The notes beneath the pieces were generated by a model. That model was not told the origin of the DNA. It worked only from the letters and a program-made list of their open reading frames with translations, and did no database searches. The translations under genes were made by a program, and so were the position numbers. 64,000 bases of DNA, taken from Bombyx mori (Eukaryota; Arthropoda; Insecta; Lepidoptera; Bombycidae). The DNA lies in NCBI RefSeq assembly GCF_030269925.1, contig NC_085132.1:3432501-3496500 (forward strand). Direction: 5' to 3'. This document shows positions 12,515-26,200 of this stretch, one piece after another (within the stretch, counting starts at the first letter, position 1; each line of letters starts with the position of its first letter).

Positions 12515-12930
12515 ATCCTGCCCTTGTCCCAGTCACTCGGGTTTGGCGCAACATGTTTTCACCTTACATACTCATATACCATTTTTTCGCTCACTCCCCT
12601 CTTACCCATATCGTCTTTCACGCAATCCATCAATTTCTTCTTAGCTCTACCTCTTCCTCTAAATCCTTCCACATTCATAGTTAACACTCTCTTACCAACG
12701 TCATTTTCATTTCGTCTCATCACATGTCCATACCATTCCAAACGCGCACTTCTCAGCTTCTCTGTCACAGGTGCCACTTTCAGACTTCCTCTAACATATT
12801 CATTCCGTATTCTATCCATTCTCGTTACTCCACACATTCATCGCAACATTCGCATCTCTGCTGCATGCAATCGCCTTTCATCCTATATATCTAGAAACAT
12901 AATATATCTATAAACATTATTTTCTAATTA
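12515..12930 (-). pseudogene. Non-LTR reverse transcriptase C-terminal relic
   Basis: The minus frame at 12559-12837 reads TRMDRIRNEYVRGSLKVAPV, then ARLEWYGHVMRRNEND, the C-terminal signature also seen in the plus-strand relic at 15704-16003. It is truncated. Confidence 0.7.
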
Positions 12931-13322
12931 TAAAATTCGAAGACTGCAACCGTTGCTTTCACTAGCCTTATAGTGCTGTTAATAATAATTCATGCTTGTC
13001 AAATTGACATAATTTACATAACAGTTCACTGTCCAATGCGATTTACTTTGAATCTTAATGAAGATGCTTTTGTCCTGCATTGGAGAGAAATTTCATGCGC
13101 ATTCGTAAATATTATAGCGCGGTTAGCATCCATTGGTTTATGTGTATGTATACAGTTCATACCGATCTAATTCGCCGACCTTATGACGTCAGATCGAAGG
13201 GAGAAGGAGAGAGAGATTATTATTGCACACCAAAACACAATATTCAACAGTCAATAGGTATAACTGTACAATAGGCGATCTTATCGCTAAAAGCGATCTC
13301 TTCCAGGCCAACCGCTTCGTCC

Positions 13323-13515
13323 GCTGCCTATTTCTACCCTGAAGCAGTAATGCGTTTCGGTTTGAAGGGTGGGGCAGCCGTTGTAACTTACTTGAGACCT
13401 TAGAACTTATATCTCTAGGTGGTTGGCGCATTTACGTTGTGGATGTCTATGGGCTCCAGTAACCACTTAACACCAGGTGGACTGTGAGCTCGTCCACGCA
13501 TCTAAGCAATATAAA
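13323..13515 (+). mobile_element. SINE-A body, 5'-truncated
   Basis: It starts at gcctatttctaccctgaagc and ends atctaagcaatataaaaa. Confidence 0.8.
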
Positions 13516-14690
13516 AAACGTTCTAAAAACATTGAATGGATTTCTTCTATAGCTTTTTAACATTAAGGTATTGTACCTTATACACGAAGTTTCAATTCTA
13601 CATCCCATGTACGCCTTTCTAGTCGTAGGCAGGTACATCGCAAAAGTTTCACCCAAAACGGTTTGATACTTGTAAAATTGCTTGACCTCCTTAAATAAGA
13701 ATTCGCAAAGGTCGTACCACATAAAAGCGCTAACAGAAGCGTATAAGAATTTCGGCGACCGCGCGCGAGGTCGATGACATAACAGCTGACTTGTTCCGGC
13801 CATCCGCGTCAGCACGTAACCAGACGCAGTTGCGTCAAGAACCACCACGAATGCCCGTTTACATTGCGCTGTGGCCAACGACAATGGTATTTCTTAAATC
13901 AATCGAAGTTGATTGTCAGTTGACAACGAAATTTGAGGAGTCTAATGTGCCGGATACTTTTTGTGGGATATTTAATGGCGTAGATCGAAACCCAGGGATA
14001 ACTTTTGGGTAATTAATAATAAATTTAAAAAGAAACATTTAAAATCTTAATCTAGGTGTTACGTTTCCTCCTAATATTTTTGATTCCTTTGCCTTTTGGA
14101 TCAAGACCGATCTGTTAATCTATCTATAAATACATGACACGTCTATTCCTTTGACCCGCTCAATTCCTTTTGAAGCTTCTTGATATCCATTCTGTTAAAT
14201 TCCTGGTCTGATCTATTCTACCAAAATAAAAATATTCTGTCCATTAACCACTTTAACAATCTGACTTTTCTAACAATGTCAGTTAAATTATACGTGGAGC
14301 CTATAAGACTTCCTTCATCGAATTAAACCACCATCAAATCAAACATAAGAGACTAAACTGAACTGAACGAACCCATAGATGGTGTTAATTTAAAAAAAAA
14401 ACGTGGGACAACGGAAATAAACGAAAATTACGCACACGGACGATTTCATTAAATAGTAACGTCATATAGATGCATAATACATTTGTGTGAGTGCCAGAAA
14501 GAGCTCAGTAGGACAGACATGAGAACAGGTTTGACTTGGACGCGACACAGTTTCCGATGTAAACTTTGCACAAAAGCTGTTTTGACAGTTGTTACTAATG
14601 TACAGGAAGTGTAAGGTATTACTTGTTAAGTTTCAAGCTTATACTATTGTGATGTTTGGCCATAGGATAATTGAATTAAAATATGACCAC
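13516..14690. other. Intergenic DNA
   Basis: A 145-codon minus-strand frame covers 13447-13884 but overlaps SINE-A and shows no domain I recognise. The rest is unremarkable. Confidence 0.35.
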
Positions 14691-16020
14691 CATATTAAAA
14701 TATGTCACCACGCAAACCCCAAAATCATGGCGCAAAAGCTAAGTATTTGCTGCCATTTTACAAAAACAAGGGGGATGTAGCCCAATGCGAAAACTATAGA
14801 GGCATAAAATTGACCTCCCACACTTTAAAAATCTGGGAGCGGATCATAAATAAGCGCCTGTCTTCTATTACAAATGTATCCCCAAATCAGTTTGACTTTA
14901 CATCGTCCAGATCAACCACTGATGCTATTCAAGCAGTCAGAATCCTGATGGAAAAACACAGAATAAACAGAACAGATTTACATCTTGCCTTCATCGACCT
15001 CGAAAAGGCCTTGGACAGAGTGCTCCGCAAACTCGTGTGGCAGGCCCTTAGAGCGCAAAAAGTACTGGAGAGATATATATAAATAATTCAAGATATGTAC
15101 AGTACACGAGTCAAAACATCAGCAGGATTAAGTAACGCGTTCGAGGTCAAAGTGCTCATCAGGGATCTGCTTTAAGCCCTTTTCTATCTAACCTAGTAAT
15201 GGACTATCTAACAAACCATATTCCAGCACCTTTGCCGTGGACCATACTGTATGCCGACGATATAGTACTGGCGGCAAATACTGCAAGAGACCAGCAAGAA
15301 ATTTTAAATACGCAGACACACTCTTTAGAGAAGGACGGACTTCGAGTGAGCAGAAGTAAGACGGAGTACATGAAATGCCCCTTTAGTGGAAATAGAACTC
15401 CTGAAACCATATTGGATCAACACCTATCCCCACTGTGAACAAGTTTAAATATCTGTGATCTTTGTTCACGCCGGATGCCAATGTGGAGACTGATGTTGCG
15501 CACCGTGTAAATGTAGCGTGGCAGAAATGGCGGTCGCTGACAGGAGCTCTGTGTGATAACCGTATGCCCATAAAAACAAAGGGTAAAGTATACAAGACAG
15601 CCGTCAGGCCAGCCCTACTGTACGGTTCCGAATGCTGGACAGTAGTCAAGAAAGCGCATGAACAGATGGCACATGTAAAAGAAATGAAGATGTTGCAGGT
15701 GGGGTGACCAGTATGGACAGAGTTCGGAATGAATACATACGGGGAAGCTATAAAGTCGCATCAATCACAGACAAAATGACGGAAAATCGCCTTAGATGGT
15801 ACGGCCATATCATGAGACGGGACGAAGATCATGTGGTGAAGGTCGCATTGGGCTTGCCAGAACAAAAGAAAGGTAGAGGCCGCCCGCCATCGACCTGGTG
15901 GTCGAACATCGAAAGAGACCGTAAGAAAGCCCAATTGCCAAAACCGACAACCCAGGACAGATCAGCCTGGCGCCGTAGAGTGAGGAGACCCGACCCCAGA
16001 TAACGGGAACAGGGACGGAT
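14691..16020 (+). pseudogene. Decayed non-LTR reverse transcriptase
   Basis: Four successive frame pieces read as one RT: YKNKGDVAQCENYRGIKLTS at 14702-15082, TILYADDIVLAANTARD at 15199-15438 (catalytic YADD box), ALLYGSECWTVVKKAHEQMA at 15462-15707 and VRNEYIRGSYKV then RLRWYGHIMRRDEDH at 15704-16003. Stops and frameshifts separate the pieces. The clade is uncertain (RTE-like by feel). Confidence 0.85.
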
Positions 16021-16354
16021 ACAAAAAAAAAATGAAGACAAATGCAATACGATTAGTTTAATCAATACTAAAAGCCTTCAAACATTCTCCTAATCGTGAG
16101 TCAAGAAAAAATTAATTATTTTAACTGGTTAACTCAGTAATCATACATACAATAATATTAATCATTCGGAAAATAACCAAGAGGAAAAATATTTTAATTT
16201 GTTATTTTGACAATAAAGAAACATTTTTTTAACCGACCATATATTAGGAATTTATAGAACTTCAGGCAACGCTCTGTTTATGTTTAGCTCGGGATCATAA
16301 TAAAAAACCAACCAAAAAATAAGCCAAGTTGAAGATTTTTTACCCGACCACAAT

Positions 16355-16598
16355 TTTTTTTTATTGCCTAGATTTGTGGACGATTTCACAGCCCACCTGG
16401 TGCTAAGGGGTCACTGGAGTCCATAGACATCTACAACGTAAATGCCACAACCTATCTTTGAATATGAGTTCTAAGGGACTCAGTATAGTTACAACGGCTG
16501 CCCCGCCCTTCAAACCGAAACGCATTACTGCTTTACGGCAGAAATAAGCAGGGTGGTGGTATCTACCCGTGCGAACTCACAAGAAGTCCTACCACCAT
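16355..16598 (-). mobile_element. SINE-A body
   Basis: It runs from ttattgcctagatttgtgga to aagaagtcctaccaccata. Confidence 0.82.
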
Positions 16599-17283
16599 AA
16601 AACACTTTTTATGGATTTATTTTAATATTTGTATTAACCATCAGAGGCGGCTTTACTTATGGCCCAGAGTGTGGACGCAGCGTTAGGGGGCGTCGGCCTT
16701 AGTACTTTCAATGAACCTGTTACATTTGTACCTATTCCATTTTGACCGCGCGCTTACTAGAGAACGCCCTAGGGTAAACATTTCACACCAGCGCTACACG
16801 GGGTAGAAAGGCCTTTGTCAATCATATTGGAGGACTTATCATAATAATGTTAGGTAAGCAAGTTAGTGATCGCAGTGTGGTTTTAATATCCCGGAGAACA
16901 CCTTAACCACCTTTACGCCTGGAGAATACGGTTATATAATAGGAATAATACCGGTCATTATAATGAGTTGTGTGGTCTAATGGCTGATTACTGTAAAAGG
17001 GCAATATGGAGACAAATTGCCCAAGAAATGACTAAAACAAAAATCATAATAGAAATTCAAAACACATGAACAAACAAAATTAAAAATCTTAATATAGCGT
17101 TAGGATATACATATTTGTCATAATATTGTGTCCTAAAAATCATATTTTCATTTCTTATTGTTGTTTAGCTTTTTGTTTACCGAACATCGACTTAATTTAA
17201 GTTCTAGACTTATCTTTTTCTGTTCTCGTGTGTATGAAAATTAAAGATAAAAGAGAGCCGAAGATTTTTTTTAGAACATTAAT
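16599..17283. other. Intergenic DNA
   Basis: I recognise no gene or repeat. Confidence 0.3.
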
Positions 17284-17430
17284 AACGTAAATGCCGCCAC
17301 CTACCATGAGATAGGAATTCTAAATCTCAGTTCTTACAGGACAACGGCCGCCCCTTTAAACCGAAATGCCCCACCATCATTAATTACGCAAATTACAATT
17401 TTTGCGGGTTTAACTTATTACTTATATACA
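17284..17430 (-). mobile_element. SINE-A fragment with part of its linker
   Basis: An antisense body piece (aacgtaaatgccgccaccta to aaaccgaaatgcc) is followed by the linker ttaattacgcaaattacaa. Confidence 0.6.
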
Positions 17431-17439
17431 ACTTATATA

Positions 17440-17662
17440 CTCTTGTGAGTCCGCGCGCGTAGGTACCACCACCCTGCCTATTTCTGCCGTGAAGCAGTAA
17501 TGCGTCTGAAGGGTGGGGCAGCCGTTATAACTATACTGAGATCTTAGAACTTATATCTCAAGGTGGGTGGCGTATTTACGTTGTAGATGTCTATGCTGTC
17601 TATGCATATCCGGGCTGCAGTAACCACTTAACATCCATCCAACTAAGCAATAAAAAAAATAA
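17440..17662 (+). mobile_element. SINE-A body
   Basis: It starts tcttgtgagtccgcgcgcgt and ends ctaagcaataaaaaaaat, with small deletions. A diverged head-like scrap in antisense lies at about 17715-17845. Confidence 0.8.
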
Positions 17663-17930
17663 AAAACATTGGATATATATAGAGTTATTAGAAGAGGAAG
17701 TTATTCGGCAACATTTTGTGAAGTAAGTAAGTATTTCATGCGAAACATCGGTATCTGCGGGCGCGATACGATCACCGGACACATTCGCATGACTCGATAG
17801 GAATACAGCGTCGATATAATCTTCTGTTTTAAGCCACGACTACTTTGAAAATATTATTTTTATATTTCCTACCAAATCCAAATCACGGTGTAGAAAACGA
17901 ATGAAGCCGTTGCGTCTGTAGACACGCTGC

Positions 17931-18235
17931 TCAAATTCAAATTCAAATTCAAAATTCAAAATCATTTATTTCAACTTAGATGTCAGTATGACACACTTGT
18001 TGAATGTCAAAATACAAATAACAATGTTAGCTCTACCACCGGTTCCAAAAAAAGCCACAGTCCTGAGAAGAACCGGCGAAACAAACTCAGCGGGCTTTTT
18101 TTTTTTGTTTTTTCTCAAACATTTTCTTTTTTTTAAATAAATAAAAATATTTACAATAAAGGAAAAACAAGTAAAAAAATACAATTAAAATAATAATAAT
18201 AATAATGAAAAATGACAAGGTCAGGAGCGAGCGCC
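17931..18235 (-). mobile_element. Non-LTR 3' end with AAATTC microsatellite
   Basis: A (TTCAAA)n tract at 17932-17968 is followed by tttcaacttagatgtcagta, caccggttcc and gaagaaccggcgaaacaaac, a recurrent lepidopteran LINE 3'UTR pattern. Confidence 0.6.
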
Positions 18236-18645
18236 TATATAATATTATTATAATATTACTTACGCTAAAATTATTTATTAAGGACTTCCTCTGTCAAATT
18301 CTGTTCTGTAACGACTCATAGTCATACTTATGGTTTGTGAGATTCGCGTGCCAAATTAGCCCAACCACCTAGAATGGGTGGCCTCCGATGATTCGCCTCA
18401 CCTACAAGTTTTGGTACATTACCTAATAAGAATGTCGGTTAGCTGGTAGATAACTCAATTGTTGAGTTAAGCTCGCCATTTTTTATATCTTATCCCAATT
18501 ACTGTATTATATTAACTGTGTGTACAAATAAAGAATAAATAATAATGTTGTTCGGTGTAATACGGCCGAACATCTTAGTAAGCTATAACGCATTTAGAGC
18601 ATTGAAGATTTGTACAATCTAGAACATTTGTAGAGCATAGAACAT
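18236..18645. other. Intergenic DNA
   Basis: I recognise nothing. Confidence 0.3.
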
Positions 18646-18649
18646 ATTT

Positions 18650-18925
18650 GAGTCGACTATTATCAAAGCCGGCAATCTGACTTTTGGACAATGATTGGTA
18701 AATCAGAAAAACGAATTATTGACTTTGTATTCCATTGGCAGTCACAAAACTCTTCGAAACGACATCTTAGATAAATAACAGGTTAACTATTAACCTTTAT
18801 TTAATGCAGGTTTTGAACCTTATTCTTTGAAGGAGACGATTATATTCAAATCAATCTGTATTGACATATCAATAATTTTTTTTTGTCCAAATGCACAGAT
18901 TGCCACCTTTGATAATAGACGACTC
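18650..18925 (+). mobile_element. 276-bp MITE (family F), copy 1, TSD ATTT
   Basis: Terminal inverted repeats GAGTCGACTATTATCAAAG and the reverse of CTTTGATAATAGACGACTC differ at one base, and the match continues into GGCAATCTG. ATTT flanks both sides (18646-18649, 18926-18929). There is no coding frame. Confidence 0.9.
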
Positions 18926-19266
18926 ATTTGTAAGTGATTGTGAATTAAAATGAGTTAGTAAAATCCAGACTTATCATTGGTGAACAACTACTGCAAACCA
19001 GCTCTGTGCCCCCACAAATGTCGTTTCGATTTAATGCGCAGGTCCAACAAAACATTAACTCACTCACTGGGTATAAATAAGGTAAAAAAACTCCGAAAAC
19101 TTTAATAGCACGAAATATATCTTTAAAATTTATTTCGTAAATATCTTAAGCAATAAATATCGGGGGAAATATGACCACAAATTTAAATTTCGTGCGTCAC
19201 AGAGACCGCGAAGTAAATTTGCGTCACTAGCGTATCTTGATTTAATCTTGTTTTACTGAATTTATT

Positions 19267-19491
19267 TAAAACTAGCGACCCGCCCTCGCTTCGCTTCGGA
19301 AACATTAAAACACACATGAAACCAAAAATATAAAATGAAAAAAAAATGAAAAAAAAGTAGCCTATGTTCATCAGAGACAATGTCGGCTTCTAATGGAAAA
19401 AGAATTTTTCAAATCGGTCCAGTAGTTTCGGAGCCTATTCGAAACAAACAAACAAACAAATCTTTCCTCTTTATAATATTAGTATAGATGA
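19267..19491 (-). mobile_element. SINE/RTE-type unit (gcgaagcgag type)
   Basis: It is the reverse complement of 8993-9222, from actagcgacccgccctcgct to tataatattagtatagat. Confidence 0.72.
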
Positions 19492-19496
19492 TTTAA

Positions 19497-19858
19497 TTAC
19501 CAATTTCTCTAATGAAATACGTACTCAACAAATGTTGACGATTGACTTCAACGGTGAAGGAATAAGGTCGTGTGATAAAAATCAAAGCCGTAAAATTATA
19601 ATTTGCTGGTGGTATAAATTACTGGTGGTAGGACCTCTTGTGAGTCCGCACGGGTAGGTAGGTACCGCCACCCTGCCTATTTCTGCCGTGAAGCAGTAGT
19701 GCGTTTCGATTTGAAGGGTGGGGCAGCCGTTGTAACTATACTGAGACCTTAGAACTTATATCTCAAGGTGGGTGGCGCATTTACGTTGTAGATGTCTATG
19801 GGCTCCAGTAACCACTTAACATCAGGTGGGCTGTGAGCTCATCCACCCATCTAAGCAA
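19497..19858 (+). mobile_element. SINE-A with linker (tRNA-like head missing)
   Basis: The linker accaatttctctaatgaaat leads into a near-consensus body starting actggtggtaggacctcttg at 19619. An inverted scrap of the body start follows at 19866-19886. Confidence 0.85.
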
Positions 19859-20070
19859 TGAAGACTCAAAAGAGGTCCTACCACCAGCGGGACGATGGAT
19901 GCATCAGATTGGCTTTACATTGCATTACATACAAACTATATGTCAATCAATAATTATCCGTCTCTCTCTTACCTTCTAACGCGACATCTCCTATCTCTAT
20001 CACTCATTCGTGTTCCATATCTGTAATTCAACCATACATTCCGTTCCTACATATATTTTTTGTTTCGCAG

Positions 20071-20229
20071 GTGGAAAATGTGTCAATAAATTACGGCAAC
20101 GTCTTCGCGAAGTCAACGAACAGAGATGGCGGTCCGAGAAGCAGCAGTTATCGTAGAGTGTGCCAACAAGTCATATGGACAACAGAACGTGCTCAACGAC
20201 CTAGACTTGACCGTCGAAAAGGGCACTAT
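20071..20229 (+). CDS. ABCH exon 1 (55 nt 5'UTR plus residues 1-34)
   Basis: A pyrimidine-rich stretch ending in cag at 20070 is a good acceptor, so this exon probably has a non-coding exon upstream that I cannot find. The start is ATG 20126-20128 because the frame above it is closed by TAA 20087-20089. The peptide begins [18 protein letters not shown] and ends in VEKGT, the strand before Walker A. The donor is AT|GTAAGA at 20230, leaving two bases for codon 35. Confidence 0.88.
20078..20089 (+). promoter_or_regulatory. Three-codon upstream ORF in the ABCH 5'UTR
   Basis: ATG TGT CAA TAA lies in exon 1, in the same frame as the main ATG and ending 36 nt before it. Such a minimal uORF can reduce or condition translation of the main frame. 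Whether it is used depends on the true transcription start, which is not visible. Confidence 0.45.
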
Positions 20230-23200
20230 GTAAGAAACATTCTTATTTATTGCATTTTTTTTTTAGTTGATGATTGGACGAGCTCGCAGCCCACCTGGTG
20301 TTAAGTAGTTACTGGAGCCCATAGACATCTACAACGTAAATGCGCCACCCATCTTGAGATATAAGTTCTAAGGTCTCAAGTATAGTTACAACGGCAGCCC
20401 CACCCTTCAAACCGAAACGCATTGTTATTGTTTAAGGGTTGAGGTAACCATTTAATACCAGGTGAGGTTATTTAAGCAATAAAAAGATACAATTTGAAAT
20501 TAGCCGGCTAAACATGCGCTACAAAAGCGGGGCAGCACCACCAGCACCCTAAACGCGTTATTGTATTGAACACGGAGAGCGTTGTACGATCTTTGAGTAT
20601 ATCCAGCCCACAAGCTGCACATGTAAAAGTTAGTACACTAGGCCCTAAAGAGGGTGACCTTGACTTTAAGTGAACACCGTGCAAACCTGCGAGCTATCAT
20701 GTTTGCTCTAACCGACAACGCTCTCCGCTCTCGTTCAATATCTTCATCATCTTTGAGATCAGGGGTCAACACATGGCCGAGATATTTAAATTTATAAACT
20801 CTTGTCAATGGCGTTCCGTTGAGTACTACGGGAGGTATTTTATCATGCGTCCCACCCCTGGTCTCAAAGACCATCTCCATAATATATTTTATTTTTCAAA
20901 ATTAAAATAACTAATTTATTGCAGAAGCTTTATCATATTATGTTACATTAATATATTCCAAAAACATAGATAAATATTTGTTTTTTATTATATTACATTA
21001 AAAAAACCTAATTAAATTTCTTTAATTCCAGAAAATGTAAAAATCGATTATTATTTTAAATGTCCAAGGAAATAAATTGTTTAAATCATTTTGATTATTA
21101 ATTTTTACCAAAAGTGCCAAATTTATAATACACAAATAATGGATGAATTTGTTTAATTATCAATTAAACAGAAATTATTAATTAATAAAATTCATTAATT
21201 ATATTGAGCAATCTTGATAAGACTAAAAAAAAAATTTACTTTCAAAATTTTGCCGCCCTAAAAAATTTGCCGCCCTGGGCCCTTGCCCTGACTGCCCCTA
21301 GTGTAAATCCAGCACTGGTCGTAGCGTACACATCTAGAACGTAAATGCCGCTATCCATCTTGAGACATGAGTTCTAAGGTCTCAGTTTTGGCAGTACAAC
21401 AACCGCCCAAGCCTTCAAACCGAAACGCATTACTGCTTCACGGCAGAAACAGGCAGGATGGTGGTAGCTACCCGTGCTGACTCAAACGGTCCAAGTATGA
21501 TGTTGCATTTTAACTACTTAAAGCACACATACATACATACAGCCAAGTCAAACATATTTAAGACGATTACTGCAAGACGTAATAATACACTATAGACATA
21601 GTCAGCGTCAAAAGGTAGTCTATGGTTATTGACTAGAATATAAAGTACGCATAACACTGACGACCATTAGCTCATTCATCATCGTACTAGTACCCACAGT
21701 ATTTTATACACCTTAATTATAAATATTAATCCTCCCTTTTATACACTGAACCTAAAACTCGGTAGGCAGCGGCTTGGCTCTACCCCTGGCATTGCTGAAG
21801 TCCATGGGCGATCAGGTGGGCCGTTTGTTGCCATGCTCGTCTGCCTACAAGGGCAATAAATAAAATAAAAAATAAAACTTATTCCCACATTGACTTGGGA
21901 AGCGAACGCCATTCTCAAAGGAGATTAGGTGTATTTTAGACGTTGAACGTTCTACGTGCAACCTAACCTCCTCAGCCCGTTGAGTTTCTCGCCGGATCTT
22001 CTCAGCGGGTCTCGATTCCGATCCGGTACTCACCTCCTAGCTGAGCCCCTGCTCGTCACCTATCTTTGTGAAACTAGAAAAGGCTTTAGGGCCACCAGTA
22101 ATCCCTCAATCATAAAAAAAAACTATCGGAAACTCAAAACTACAAACAGCAGAACTATACAAGAAGAAGACACGATAAATTCATTAAATTAATACCAAGT
22201 ACTTATTGTTCGATTAAAATGCAAAATTTTCATGTTTTCACTATTCATTCTTTTAATTATACTTCTTTCTTGTCTAGTCTAGTTTTTGTTAATAATTATT
22301 GTAATTAATTATAAAAACAGGTACTCTCAATGCCGCTTTAAAATATAAAACTAAACCAAAAGCAAAACTTGTTATTCGTTCTTACTATTTAAGATCGACG
22401 CTAATTAGAAATTCAAAAAAGTTTTGTTGATCAACTGGAATTGGCGACTGGAATATGATTTAATTGAATTAATTTTAACACGGAGAACGCAAAAAATGTA
22501 AGAATCTAAAACGATAGTATACATATAATAAAATAATACGTTAATTTAGTATTTGTTGGTTTAAATGTATGGATATAGTTGTTGATATAAGCTGTAGCTT
22601 ATTTTATGTGTGGAGCTATAAAAATGCCGGAATGTTCATACAAACGTTGGTCAATTACTGGTGGTACGGCGTCTGTTTGAACGGGTAGGTACTACCACCC
22701 TGCCTATTTCATTCGTGAAGCAGTAATACGTTTCAATTTGAAGGGTGGGACAGCCGTTGTACTGTAAGACACTTGGAGCACATTTCAACATGGGTGGCTT
22801 CATTTACGATGTTATTGTTTTTTTTTATTGCTTAGATGGGTGGACGAGCTCACAGCCCATATGGTGTTAAGTGGTTACCGAAGCCCATAGACATTTACAA
22901 CGCAAATACGCCACCCACCCTGAGATATAAGTTCTAAGGTCTCAAGTATAGTTACGACGGCTGCCCCGCCCTTCAAACCGAAACACATTGTTATTGTTTA
23001 AGGGTTGAGGTAACCATTTAATACCAGGTGAGGTTATCTAAGCAATAAAAAGATACAATTTGAAATTAGCCGGCTAAACATATTTGTATATATTTTTGAA
23101 CCAAAACAAAAAGCAAAGTCTTAGTGAGTATAATTACCACGAAAAAGAAAACATTCAAGCTGTAGGAGGAACATTCTTCAGTGAGCATTCCTGTACTTTA

Positions 23201-26200
23201 TCATTGCAAATTGAACCTTGTTCTCTTTATAGATATGGGCTGCTTGGTCCGTCGGGCTGTGGGAAAACGACGTTGCTCTCCTGCATAGTCGGAAGACGGA
23301 GCCTTGATAGTGGCAATGTCTGGGTGCTTGGTGGGAAGCCAGGAGAGAAGGGCAGCGGTGTGCCTGGCCCCAGAGTGGGATATATGCCGCAGGTAACAAA
23401 CTTATTTTTTTTTATACCTCACATATGTAGGTACATCCAGAACCAAATCAAGTAAAATGTACTGTTAACATTATAAGATAATAATTTAATATTCATTCTT
23501 TTTACCACACTTTATGTCGCGTGAACATGGAAGACCTGTGCTCTTGAGAAATAAACCATAGCCTATATCTATATAATTATAAGTACAGTAAATTTGTTGT
23601 CATGACAACAGGCACGTGGTCCTACGACTATATATTTGTAAACACTGTTAAATTAGGAGTTATACATTAAAAATATTAATACGTGAAGCAAAAACTTTGT
23701 ACCCCTTTTTACGAAAATTGCACGGACGGAGGAGTGTGAAATTTCTCACACTTATAGAGAATATAGAGAAGGAGTGCACAGTGCTAATTTTTTTTTTAAA
23801 TAATGCATAAAAGATACTTTATCGATCGATAAAGAAAACATTACACACACTACCATGTATTTGACACAACACATACATAAAAATATACTCTTTGTTTACT
23901 GTCAATTGGGAAACTTTTGTTATTGTTTAAAGTCTGTGGTCGAATTGAAAATAGATTAATATTGTTTGTCTTTAATATCATTGATATATAGTGCAGTTTT
24001 GGCCAATACTGTGACTATATTATCGAAATATAATAGTGTTTGACAATAGAATCATAATAATGTTTAAACTTATAATTTCAATTAAGTATATTCGAATCTC
24101 GACTACTGCGGGGCCACTAGTTATTATCAAAGACTCAAATTATTTTCAAACATCAAAATTGGTACTATATTCTATATATAATATTATTATTGCCTTAAAT
24201 TCGATGTAATTTTTGTTAGTTCAAATTAATCAACGCCGGCATCTCAAAGATGACAAGTATTACTTATTACGTTGCGACAGTGAATTTTGAGTGATTCTAT
24301 GTACTTAGAAAAATCATAAGGAATTTTTTAATGTCCCATAACTTGTTTCAATCATAAGCTATTTACTTACCATAATGACTCCATCCATGTAATCATGTAT
24401 CCGTTAAAATATTAATGTGTTAAAATATTATAACTACGTGCAAAGTCATGTCATATCCAAATATGTTAAATTAATATAAACAATTAAAATAATCTAGAAT
24501 GAATCTACTCAATAAACCGGTCAACGTAAAATATACATTTTCGTGTATCGATATATGAACGTACAAAACGAATAAATGTAAAAATATAACCTGTTTATAT
24601 CGATACTAGCGGCCCGCTCCGGCTCCGCTCGGGTTTTTAACAAAAATTTCAACGATATTTGACTTTATTTTATTTTTTTACATAAAAGAACACTTATTGA
24701 GGCACAACTATAATAGTTAGACATACGCTGTCACGACACTTTTTGTAAATAATAATGTGTTCTACAAAGTCGTAGTACATTATTTTATTCTATCATAGTT
24801 CTCGCAGGGCACGCGATGTAAAGAATATTTTAGGTAATTTTTTTACACCTTGGGTTACATTATTGGAGTTTTAGTAAAGATTCCTAATTTTTTTCAAAAA
24901 AGATTATATCCTATATCACTCGGGTATAATGTAGCTTCCAAACAGTGAAAGAATTTTTCAAATCGGTTCAGTAGTTTCGGAGCTTATTCAATACAAACAA
25001 ACAAACAAATCTTTCCTCTTTGTAATATTAGTATAGATATACCGATTTAAAGAATGGCCTGTCGTAAGCAAAAGACAAAGAGTCTAATATTAATTACATC
25101 TGTGTTTCATTATGACCTTTTTTGTTGGTTAGGAAGAACCGGTCACGTCCCAATGTGATTGTCGCTGATTGAGTGAAAAAAATATATTTTTTTAAATAGC
25201 TCACGCGTCACCTTAAATGCATAGAAGATACAAAACATTCATTTTTATTTATAGAGAAGAGTCATCGTAAGTTTATGAAATGACAAACGCGCTCCGTGGC
25301 CTTTTTTATTATCCTTGTAGGCAGACAGGCAATGCCAATGCTCGGCAAGCCGCTGCCTATCATTTAATGCTCTCCACAAGCCTTGTTTGAAGAAGGACAT
25401 GTCATAGCGTTCGGGAAACACCGTAGAGGGGAGCTTATTTGAAAGCCGGATGGTACGTGGCAAAAAAGATCTCTGGAAACGCACTGTGGACGAACGCAGT
25501 GGTTCTAGGTAGTATGAATGAACTCTACTCCGGTGGCGGGCGGTGTAATGGTAAAAACGAGATAATGGGATCCACTCAAATAATTCCTCAGTGTATAACA
25601 GCCCTGTGGGACATACGGTACAAAATACAGAGAGAACTGAAGACTACGCAGATCTAAAGGCTCCTTTTTTTCCTCTACCTATACGTTGGTAGCCCAACAG
25701 GCTATTCCAGCTACGCCCGGACGGGTTGATGAGCTCACGGGTTCACCTGAGACAATTTGCTAACCCTAGCCCTAGCAAGAGCAGTGCTTCGCAGAATCTA
25801 TCACCCGATCAGAAACGCGAATCACTGAGAAGATCCGGCGAGAAACTCAGTGGGCCCAGAGTTTCCAAACGATTCGGATCGACCGTCTTAAATTTGGTAT
25901 CTATAATATATATAAAAGAAAGTCGTGTTAGTTACACTATTTATAACTCAAGAACGGCTGAACTGATTTGGCTGAAAATTGGTGAGGAGGTAGCTTAGAA
26001 CCAGGAGAAGGACATAGGATACTTTTTATCACGTTCCCATTGGGACGTGTCATAAAACGTGGTATAACAAAACGCAACTGATATGTAATAACAAAACGCA
26101 ACTGACAGCTAAACGTAATATATTCTATGGTTATTTATAGTAGAATTTTGAAGTTGACCAGTTGATGTGTTTGAAACAAACCCTGTGGCGGAACAACGTT

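Noticed and set aside
13447..13884. A 145-codon minus-strand gene
   Set aside because: Its 3' part is SINE-A in antisense and the rest shows no domain I recognise.
20071..20304. Translation of ABCH exon 1 in another frame
   Set aside because: It runs through the donor into a SINE; the frame from ATG 20126 alone continues into Walker A.
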